64,000 bases of DNA from Zygnema cylindricum (taxonomy: Eukaryota; Streptophyta; Zygnematophyceae; Zygnematales; Zygnemataceae): positions 1 to 64,000 of the forward strand of contig JBBHKE010002697.1 in the NCBI GenBank assembly GCA_037447655.1, given 5' to 3'. The notes under the pieces are model-generated. The model made no database searches. It saw only the letters and a list, made by a program, of their open reading frames with translations, and had not been told where the DNA came from. Every line of letters begins with the position of its first letter. Within the stretch, counting starts at the first letter, position 1. The translations under genes and the position numbers were made by a program. This document shows, in pieces, positions 55,626 to 64,000 of the stretch.

Positions 55626-55859
55626 GGGAAACTAAGATAATTGAGCTTATCAAAAATAAAGGAAAATCGAAGGGGTAAATTAAAGCATCGAAAGATGAAG
55701 GGAATTTCCGGGTCAAAGGGTAGGGAAAGTGTGGATAATGGGGGAAAGGAAGGGCGCACGCAACAAGGTTTGGAGAAGTGGTGTTTCGTTGAAAGTTACT
55801 TCTCTGGTGGTGACGACGCGATTTTGAGAAGGACTCCAGATGCGATACGCTTTGGAATT

Positions 55860-56600
55860 TAGAGCGTACCCAACAAAAATGCCACAAAATGCGCGAGCGG
55901 CTAATTTGCCGTTCGATTGGAGGAGATCTTTATACCACGCTTCACATCCAAATGTTACAAGGTGGCGTATATCTCGTTTGATAGAGGTTCACGCTTCCAT
56001 TGGAGTAGATTTAGGTAAAGCATTAGTGGGACAAAGATTGCGTAAGTAATTTGCGCAAACGACAGCCTCTGCCCAAAATTCATAAGGCAGATTGGAAAAG
56101 TACAACATGGAGAGTGACATGTCATGTAATGTTCAATTATACGTTTCTACGATGCCGTTTTGTTGTGGAGTCCGAGGCGTTGTTAAGTAACGTGAGATTC
56201 CATGTTGCGTGAGAAATTCAAAAAATTGGTTGGACAAATATTTGTCACCGTTGTCACTTCGTACGACCTTGATTCGATTGTTGTGAAAACTTTCTGCCAA
56301 CGCCTTAAACTCCTAAAACCATGCAAAAGCGTCAGATTTATGACAGACTGGATACACGTGGGAAAACCGAGTGGCAGGGTCAATGAAAGTGACAAAATAA
56401 AGGGATCAATTGTAGCTGCGGGTGCGTATGGGACCACACACGTGAGTATGCACAAGTGCAAGTGGTTCAGTGATGACAGTAGTGCTGGTGGGAAATGAGT
56501 GACCGGTCATTTTTCCTTGCACGCAACCGTGACAAAAATCCAAAGATTTGTTAGAAAACGAATTTAGACCGGTTACAAGATTTGGCAAGGTACGCAAACT
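55860..56600 (-). pseudogene. Element D pre-integrase finger and integrase
   Basis: The minus strand reads FCHGCVQGKMTGHSFP, LVHTHVCGPIRTRSYN (first catalytic Asp is His here), VTFIDPATRFSHVYPV, VVRSDNGDKYLSNQFFEFL, TPQQNGIVETYN, LPYEFWAEAVVCANYLRN and FVGYALNSKAYRIWSP. There are several stops. Confidence 0.85.
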
Positions 56601-56629
56601 ATCGCTATTTAAATGACCATACTATAAAT

Positions 56630-57045
56630 GTCAAAGTGGAAAACTTTCGACACTAGCATTTAAAGCAAATATCTTTGGCGTACTATAGGATTTTAAGACG
56701 GACATAAAATCTCGTGCTACGCCAAAACCTACTGTACTATTGTCTTCTCTATCAAAAAACGTTACTCTATCTTTATTAAATTCAGCTTTTAAACCATAAA
56801 AAGTGGCGATTTTGACAAAAAATAAATTCCTAGCTAGACCAGGTACAAAAAAGACGTTGCGAATGTGAACTGATGCATTAGCAAAGTTTACATTGCAAGA
56901 ATGAGTAGCCAAAAGAATGCGGTCGTCTCCTAAGCGAATCTGTATGGGAAATGATAAAGGAGAAAGGTGAGTAAACCAATCGGATCCTGGTGATAGGTGG
57001 TGACTAACACCACTGTCTATTAGTCAATTAGTCAGTCGTCAAGGG
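56630..57045 (-). pseudogene. Element D aspartic protease region
   Basis: Near 57000-57030 the minus strand reads LIDSGVSHHLSPGSDWFTHL, the protease active site, followed by IQIRLGDD and (56631-56912) SVHIRNVFFVPGLARNLFFV. No further domain is visible. Confidence 0.8.
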
Positions 57046-57129
57046 TTTGAGATAGAAAAGCGTACCCTTGTGGAAATTGAGTATCCTGAGGGACAGAATT
57101 TGGGATATGATGGGCAACATAGCCATATC

Positions 57130-58172
57130 CAAATTATGGTGAGGGAGGGAGTACAAAAGGTGTACCTACTGGAGTGGGATAATTAGAGGGGAAATGTGGG
57201 GAGGAAACGATCCGCCAAGGGGGGCTAGCATAGTTTGAAGAGGAATATTGCGCTGCAGCGATAGAAGATTGTGTGAAGGATGAAGAAGGGGAGCAATGGT
57301 GAGGATAACGAAAATTTGGAGGGAAAGTAGGGTGCGGAGGGAGTGGGGGGTTGGGAAGAACTTGTGGTGTGGCATGGGCAACGTTGGCAGTCTCTCCATT
57401 TTTAAGGGGATTGTAAGCCTCGGTTGCTCTGCGCCTCGCCAATTTTCGACATTTTTCAACGGCATGTCTTTTTGTTTTGCAGAAAGCGCAAAACAAACGC
57501 TGCACCCCCCCCCCCCCGGGTTAGATTTCTGAAATTCAAAAATAAAAGCATTTGCATGAGAGAGATTTGTAGCAAAAAACGAGAGAAGTTTGGTCTCTTC
57601 ATGCAAAAGTTTTGTACAAAGGGAGTGAAAAGGAATAGATTGATCTAAATTGTCAAACGAGGAAATGAAATGGGAAAAGGTTTCAGGGAGTCCCCCCAAA
57701 AGGGTAGAGGAGAGGTCCTCGTCGAAAAGGTGCACCCTCATCATGGTGCACTTTTCGAAAGACATTTCGACCGTGCTAATCCATTCTTGCATGGATTCCG
57801 TCGGCTTTTTCATTAATTTAAAAACGATCGTTTTTTAATTCGGCGAGCGGCCCATCCGATTTGAATATAAGTTCCTTCAAGCCGATTCCAAGCCTCGGCC
57901 GAAGAGGAGGCGCCATGAACAAGACGAGTGCGCTTGGTAGTAAGTGACATCACTAGGCGAGCGTGCGCATTCTCATATTATTCTTTCCATGTAGCTATTG
58001 CCGACTCTTTTGTAGCTTTTTCTGCTAGTGTATCAGTAGAGGAAAAGATAAGAGGTTTTGAAATTCTTACAAAATGGTCTCAACTCTTCTTGTGTTTGAA
58101 AAAATGCATGGCTGAAAAAACCAATCATAAAAGTTTTGGCCATCAAACTTTTGGATGCTATTAGAATTGGCA
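57130..58172 (-). pseudogene. Element D gag
   Basis: SIQKFDGQNFYDWFF near 58130 (gag N-terminus), LVHGASSSAEAWNRLEGTYI near 57880, MKKPTESMQEWISTVEMSFE at 57813, ISSFDNLDQSIPF, then in another frame the CCHC knuckle CAFCKTKRHAVEKC near 57480 and a proline/serine-rich tail. A C-run (57506-57518) marks a probable frameshift. Confidence 0.85.
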
Positions 58173-58173
58173 T

Positions 58174-58189
58174 GGCCGGTCCTATAACC
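58174..58189 (-). promoter_or_regulatory. Primer binding site of element D
   Basis: The minus strand next to the 5' LTR reads GGTTATAGGACCGGCC, a decayed match to the initiator tRNA-Met anticodon-arm complement GGTTATGGGCCCACC. The same priming mode as element B is inferred. Confidence 0.6.
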
Positions 58190-58734
58190 TATTGGAGGTG
58201 GATTTGGGGAAGCCATGGAATTATACATAAGAGAAAGATATATGCACTGGAGAGAGAAATTGATTTGTATTTGGGATGATTTTATTAAGTGAGAAAATTA
58301 AATTTACAGTGCTAATTACTGTGGAGTCTAAGCGCTCTATGGTGCGCTGTAAAAAAAAGATCATAGTCTAGATTCTAAATAATGTGTTGGTGACTTCATC
58401 TAATTGACGTTACGACGAGATTCTACTGTATGCAGTCTACATTCTAATGTATGTAGTCTAGAGTCTAAATAATTGACTTTAGAGCGGCAATGTACAGAAG
58501 TAGTTAAGACCTAAAATAATGACGTACAGTTAAGCGACAAAAAGTACGACGACACGAACAAAATACAAAAGAGAAACACAACAAAGAGAAATAAATATAC
58601 GTAGGACAAAGAGAGAGACCGTTGATCAAAGGACTTGTACATAGGGCGGCAAAAGTGGACCGACACATGTAATGAAAGGTATTGACGGGACCAAGAGTGT
58701 AAAAAAGTGAACAGACGCTAAATGACCCTTAACA
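58190..58734 (-). repeat. 5' LTR of element D (545 bp)
   Basis: Plus-strand limits TATTGGAGG..CCCTTAACA, then target copy ATATC. It lacks the ~90-bp internal tandem duplication seen in the 3' LTR. Confidence 0.88.
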
Positions 58735-60361
58735 ATATCGTTAGCAATAGCAAAATCAAAAGTGGTTATGTCAACTTCATTGTAAGGCTATATCCTTCTA
58801 TCTTTGGATGGTAGTTACCTGTAGGTAAGCGATTGTTGACATGGATTCGCAACTTTATAAAGGTAAGGCCCCATGTAGTTGTAACTTAGCAAACTTACTT
58901 TGTATTCTAACGCAGATTCGCAGTACACGGGTCGAGTGTCCCTTATGTGTAACAACGGAATTGTTCCTTAAAGGTGTGACGATTGTATACGTCAACAATG
59001 CCCGTGACGGGTGTCAACGTTTACAATCTGTTTTGCTGCACCTTATTTTTTGAAACTTTTTGAAGCGTCTTAAGACATATCGTAATTTTTTAAACAATTT
59101 GGCATGTCGCATGTCATTGCGTGACATTGTAGACGTACAGCCTTGCAGCCCATGGCTGTACAACATGCCTGTGCGTTTGCCTCTCCAGTCCGGCCGCCAT
59201 GAATGGAAACATAATTCTTTAGGCCCCTGCAAAATTTAAAACATTTTTTCTTTTTTTTGGGCGCGTTTGTTAAATTCTTCCCATCGTGACTTGGCTCGGG
59301 CACGGGCGGCCGCTATCACTATTGTGCCTTCCTCCATTGGTGTCGCGAAGTAGTGAAGTTTGGAGCAAAGGAGAGGCAAGGTGAGCAATGTGAGAGAATT
59401 GAGCTGCAGTGGCGCCTTCACAAAATTTTCACCTTTTCGTGAAATGACATTGCAACCTTGAGACTCCTGCAAAAATAAATCCGTACATGATGCAAGCAGA
59501 CAAAAGTGAACAACCTTGTAATTTTTCATCGTCAAAAACTTATGGAAAATTTTCACATATGAGAATATGTTTTCCTAATTGTGAAAAGCAGTTTTACTTT
59601 ATTTTCAACACACCCTCGATGTGTTTTAAGATAAGTTTGAAGATGACGTGACTAGGGTCAATAAATAACACAAGACGACAACTTTCCGTACATCCTAAGT
59701 TCGAGGATGCCGCAAATTGTAATCTACATTTTTGGGATTATTTTGTACATCTGCAACTTTAGCAGTACGACGCTAAGTTTTTAGTACGACGCTAAGTTTT
59801 AAAGGAAAACGACAGAAAACAACCCTTACTTAGCTAGATGGGGCAATACCCTAACTCTTGTCACTTTAGGAGGAAAAAATCAATCATTTTGAAAAGATAG
59901 CCATCCTTATGTAAGAAAGGGGAAATAGCCCTAATGTTCTAGAATATGCAACCAAACGTGCTTTTGTATATCACATTTCTGGAGAAGGTGTCACGTTGGA
60001 AACGGTTGGAAACGTCGCAATTTTCTTAGTTTTTTAGCTTAACTTCTTGAAAATTGAACCGACATCATTTAAAAAAGCAACGAAAGTGACATATACGAAA
60101 ATCCAATAAACACGCATTTGACTCTTGAGGCGTAACTCAAGAACGTTACGTATGGAGCCCTTCCGGAAATATTGGTTCGTATATTTGGACTTAAAAGTTT
60201 GAAGGCCTCATTCCTCAAGTTTCCTGTTTAAGGGTCCTTTAGTGTTCTCGACTTTTTTGTTGTTTTCTGTGAATTTCTATGACCATTGTTATCGTTGACT
60301 TGTTACATCAAGTGAATTGTTTGGTTATTTCAGCCTATTTTTTCTTAAATCTTTGTGTAAG
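58735..60361 (+). repeat. Segmental duplication, copy 2, right part
   Basis: Resumes with ATATCGTTAGCAATAGC and matches 38773-40360 to GTGTAAGT. Divergence from copy 1 is visibly higher here than at the left end. It contains another copy of the ACATGGGG-type repeat (59605-59865, here AGATGGGGC). No gene. Confidence 0.9.
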
Positions 60362-60610
60362 TCTCCTCCCTTTTCTCCTTCCATGACAATCTCCTCTCCT
60401 TCCTCATCTTCATCCTCGGTGATGGTGGCAGCTGTTCTACCAACTGTAGAGGCGGAGGTGCCAGAAAAACGTGTCCCTCCAAACCCAGGCGGAGGTGGGA
60501 ATCGAATTTGTCCAGGCACTATGCCCCATAGATGCTTCTCAAATAGTTCTCTCTCCATCATCATTTCCCAATACAAGAAGTCTGATCCATCAAATATGGG
60601 CACCCTAGAG

Positions 60611-60625
60611 GGTGGGCCCATAACC
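60611..60625 (-). promoter_or_regulatory. Primer binding site in fragment C, full 15-base match to initiator tRNA-Met arm
   Basis: The minus strand reads GGTTATGGGCCCACC directly after the LTR, identical to the complement of the plant initiator tRNA-Met anticodon stem-loop. Its ATG (complement of the CAT anticodon) is in frame with gag. Confidence 0.75.
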
Positions 60626-61297
60626 TGAAATTCAGTGGTCTCCATTGACCCACAGAATGAGCAGCCTATGTAAAGCCTCTAGGATAATATTTTCCCCTTC
60701 CACTTTCCCACTAAATAAGCGCCGCCCAAGCACAAAATTATTCTGACCACCCTCACCCTTGTGAGGACAAGACTCCCCTGAGTCAAACGCAAAAAGAATC
60801 ACTGAATTTGCTCCCTGAGCAGTAAGTTATGGCAGGTCAAAGATGACCTTTATAGTTAAAAGCTCTCTTAGAGAGAGGTACCTAAATATTACTAAGTCTT
60901 GGTATGCCTACTCACGACGACCTACTACTAAACCCTAGTCCAATAGGAACACTATATAGTATCAGAAGGTACAATGGGCGATGTACTTATTGTATGTCCA
61001 TTGTACAACAAAGTCTACAAGGTGACACCTGTTAAATCGGAAGCCATGGTTCCTCCTCCCATCTTCTCCGGAATCAAATAATGTGGCGCCACGTGGCACC
61101 GCGTGACGCTATCTCTTTATGCGGCCGAAAGTTACTTCGCGTGGCGGCTATGATGCCGGTCGTCCGATCAAAACATATTGTACACGGTTCAGATTCGCGT
61201 ACATGCATAAATTGCTCCTTTTGGTGAATCTGCTGTTAATTAGCTGTTGCGTTAATGTTTATATATCTTTGAAACCCGTCATGTGTATCGTTTCCAT

Positions 61298-61366
61298 AAC
61301 GCCTTAGTGGATAAGACGTACGACTATACAGAAGTCCACAGACCCAGGTTCAAATCTGGACTTATG
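61298..61366 (+). other. tRNA-like segment in the fragment C LTR
   Basis: AACGCCTTAGTGGATAAGACG (A-box-like) and CCCAGGTTCAAATCTGG (B-box/T-arm-like, closer to consensus GGTTCGANTCC than the copies in B). It is antisense to the retroelement, as in B. The cloverleaf is imperfect. Confidence 0.55.
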
Positions 61367-61508
61367 CAATATTTTAGTAAAATATTCTCTACTTCAAAAT
61401 CTGCCACTTTCTAAATATGGCGGCAGCCATGGCGTGCCTTTGATCCTTACTCTCTTTCTTTAAAGTAAAACTAAAATAGAGAAGTGAACTATTAATTACC
61501 TCTTTTCA

Positions 61509-64000
61509 AGAAATCTGTCGCCGCCCATGATCCTCGATCCATTGATTGCCGCCACGATCCTCGAACGATCGCTCGCCGACCATAATCCTCGATCGATCGC
61601 TCGCCTTCCACGATCCTCGATCGATCGGTCGCAGCCCACAATCCGCGAATGATCGCTTGCCGTCCACAATCCTCGATCAATCACTCGCCCCCCACGATCC
61701 TTGATCCATTGGTCGCCGCAGACGATAGTCGATCGATAGGTCGGCGTCCAAGATCCTCGATCGATGGTCGCCGTCGGTGATCCTCGATCAATCGGTTGCT
61801 GTTGGTGATCCTCGATCGATTAGTCGCCGCTGACGATCCTCGATCGATCGGTCGTCGTCGAGGATCCGTGATCGAGCGGTCGCCGTCGACGATCCTCAAT
61901 CGATTGGTCGCGGCTGACGATTCTCGATCAATCGATCGCTCTCGACGATCCTCGATCGATAGATCGCGGTAGCTGATCCTCTATCTCTATCAATCGGTCA
62001 TCGTCGATGATCCTCAACGGATCAACCCCCGCCGACGATTATCGATCGTTAGGTCGCCGTTGCTGTCTTGATCGATAGGTCGCCGATTGATCGGTTGTCG
62101 CCGACGATTTTCGATCGATCGTGTCCCGCCGACGATCCTCGATCGATCGTTCAACTCCGACGATCCTTGATCGATCAGTCTCGGCCGACGATCCTCGATT
62201 GATCGGTCGCCGTTGACGATCCTCGATCGATCGGTTGCCGTCAACAACCCTCGATTGGTTGGTCCTTGGCGACGATCTTTGATTGATCGATTGCCGCCGA
62301 CGATCCTCGATCAAATAAGTTGGGGCTGACGATCCTCGATCCATAGGTTTTCGCCGACGATCCTTGATGAGTAGGTCGCTACAGACGATCCTCGATTGAT
62401 CGATCGTCACTGATGATCCTCGATCGATCGGTCGCCGTCGACGATCCTCGATTGATAGGTCAATGTCGATGATCTTTAATCGATCGATCAATTGCTGCCA
62501 ACGATCTTCCATCGATTGATCTCCGCCGACGATCCTTGATCGATCGATCGCCGCCTACGATCCTCGATCGGTAGGTTGCCGTTGAAGATCCACTATCGAT
62601 CTGTCGCTGCCGACGATCATCGATCGATCCGTCGCCGTCGACGATCCTCAATCAATAGGTTGCCGTTGACGACCCTTGATCGATAGGTTGTCGCCGACGA
62701 TCCTCGATCGATCGATCGATCGCCGCTGGCGATCCTCATTTGATAGGTCGTTTTATTACGATCCTCCATCGATCGGTCGCCGCCGACGATTCTTGATCGA
62801 TAGGTCGCGGTCGACGATCCTCCATCTACAGGTCGCCACCGATGATCCTCGATCTATCGGCCGCCAGTGCCGATCCTTGATCGTTCAATGATCCTCGATC
62901 AATCGATCGCTGGCGAGGATCCTCGAGGGATCGATCGCCGCCGACGATCCTCGATCGATAGGTTGTCGTCGATGATTATTGATCGATCTTTTGCGGCTGA
63001 CGATCCTCCATCGATCGCTCGCCGCTGGTGATCCTTGATCGATTGATTGTCGCCGAAGATCCATGATTGATTGGTGGTCGCTGATGATCCTTGATCTATA
63101 AGTAGCCATTGATGATCCTCGGTCGATAGGGTGCTGTCGACAATCCTCCATCGGTATTTCGGTGTCTACAATCCTCGATCCATCAGTTGCCGTTGACGAT
63201 CCTCAATCAATTGATTGCCACCGACGATCCTCGATCGATTGATTGCCGCCGAATATCCACGATCGATCGATCGCCGCTGACGATCCTCAATCGATCGGTC
63301 GCCGTTGACGATCCTTGATCGATCGGTCATCGGCGACGATCCTTGATCGATAGTTCACCGCAGTCGATCCTTGATCGATCGGTTGCCACCAATGATCCTC
63401 GATCGATAGGTCAATGTCAATGATCCTTAATCGATCGATCCATTGCTGGCGACAATCTTCCATCGATCGATCTGCGCCGACGATCCTTAATCGATCGATC
63501 GCCGCCTACGATCCTTGATCGATAGGTCGCTGCCGACGATCCTCCATTGATCGGTCCCTGCCGACGTCCTCGATCGATCGGTCGCCGTTGACGATCCTCG
63601 ATTGATCGATCGCCGCTGACGATCCTCGTTTGATAGGTTGTTGCCTACGATCCTTGATCGATTGGTCGTCGCCGACGATTCTTGATCGATAAGTTGCGGC
63701 CAACGATCCTCGATCTATAGGTCGCTACCGACGATCCTCGATCTATCGTCCGCCGATGCCGATCCTCGATCTATCGTCCGCCGATGCCGATCCTCGATCG
63801 ATCAACGATCCTCGATCGATCAATCGCCGCCGATGATCCTCGATCGATAGGTCGTCGTCGATGATCTTTGATCGATCTTTCGCGGCCGACGATCCTCCAT
63901 CGATCGCTTGCCGCCGACAATCCTCGATCGATTGATTGCCGACGAAGATCCAAGATCGATCAGTGGCCGCCGATGATCCTCGATCTATAAGTCGCCATTG
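61509..64000. repeat. 28-bp tandem satellite (CGATCCTCGATCGAT-type), continues past window
   Basis: About 89 tandem units of roughly 28 bp with core GATCCTCGATCGATCGGTCG and a variable CCGCCGAC-like part; some units are 24-36 bp. Diagnostic variant runs recur with a spacing of about 0.89-0.95 kb (for example 62458 and 63409, 62788 and 63677), so there is a higher-order unit. Minus-strand ORFs of 60-157 codons (period 28 residues, RSIEDRRRRPIDRGSSA-like) are by-products, since three 28-bp units make 84 bp. Confidence 0.92.

Larger units (their letters stand above)
46780..58734 (-). mobile_element. Ty1/Copia retrotransposon D, split by nested element B
   Basis: Flanked by ATATC at 46775-46779 and 58735-58739. 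The uninterrupted site is visible in duplicate 1 (GTAATATCGTTAGC). LTRs are 58190-58734 (5') and 46780-47413 (3'). They begin TGTTAAGGG and end ..ATA instead of ..CA. Gag to RNase H runs right to left. Removing B leaves about 5.7 kb. LTRs differ at roughly a tenth of positions by eye. The coding part has many stops, so it is dead. Confidence 0.92.
60362..61508 (-). mobile_element. Copia fragment C: LTR plus start of gag (same family as B)
   Basis: The LTR occupies 60626-61508 (minus), ending TTTCA at 60626. Its outer end lacks the first bases (TTGAAAAG instead of TGTTGAAAAG) where the satellite starts. Gag runs 60645 down to 60362: METTEFQVMGPPSRVPIFDG, FLYWEMMMERELFEKHLWGI, PPPGFGGTRFSGTSAS. 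It is cut exactly at the right edge of the segmental duplication. The gag stretch has no stop. Confidence 0.85.

Noticed and set aside
46780-58734. Element D being two unrelated Copia remnants
   Set aside because: The two halves join precisely at the B target site within one RT motif, and matching LTRs and ATATC duplications flank the whole.
61298-61366. Functional tRNA gene
   Set aside because: The acceptor and anticodon arms pair poorly, and the segment lies inside an LTR whose other copies are similarly degenerate.
61509-64000. CRISPR array or arginine-rich repeat proteins
   Set aside because: Head-to-tail 28-bp units have no unique spacers, and the ORFs are periodic by-products of the satellite. 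The context is eukaryotic.

Overview
The window looks like nuclear DNA of a streptophyte plant (a land plant or a charophyte relative). One spliced gene (22.6-30.4 kb, + strand) is a clear member of the plant Phospholipase A I family, with armadillo repeats, a patatin lipase domain and a plant-type C-terminal region. Its introns are GT-AG. Most of the remaining DNA consists of Ty1/Copia retrotransposons and small terminal-inverted-repeat (TIR) elements. I cannot name the species.

Layout. 1-2.05 kb: an eroded Copia element (copy A, minus strand) that runs off the window edge. 2.05-13.67 kb: AT-rich DNA built almost entirely of TIR and fold-back elements, many with ends of the form TACACCG..ATCG..TATTAG and a TA target. 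The block is bracketed by two inverted arms of about 250 bp. 13.7-16 kb: a GC-richer segment with a (GA)n tract and one orphan 283-codon ORF. 16-22 kb: more AT-rich DNA and small TIR elements. 22.6-30.4 kb: the PLA I-type lipase gene, with no upstream leucine-rich-repeat exons visible and the catalytic-serine (GTSTGG) segment replaced by a CT-rich tract. 31.9-32.6 kb: a decayed Copia RT/RNase H remnant.

33.3-60.4 kb: a direct segmental duplication of about 7 kb. Copy 1 is 33326-40360. Copy 2 is 41398-46779 plus 58735-60361, split by a Copia element (D, minus strand, 46780-58734) whose reverse-transcriptase region is itself split by a second Copia element (B, plus strand, 48695-54944). Both insertions keep 5-bp target duplications. 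Each duplicate carries the same three-exon gene for a 307-residue proline-rich/basic protein of unknown function. The differences between the two copies look like purifying selection. A Copia gag remnant lies between the duplicates. 60.4-61.5 kb: an LTR and gag fragment of the B family (copy C, minus strand). 61.5-64 kb: a 28-bp tandem satellite with a higher-order repeat, continuing past the window end.

The B family shows the most unusual biology. The DNA next to the LTR is complementary to the anticodon arm of initiator tRNA-Met (Drosophila copia-style half-tRNA priming). The gag reading frame runs from inside the LTR through this primer site, and the LTRs carry an antisense tRNA-like segment. 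All coordinates and hand counts come from reading the sequence; no alignment or search was run.
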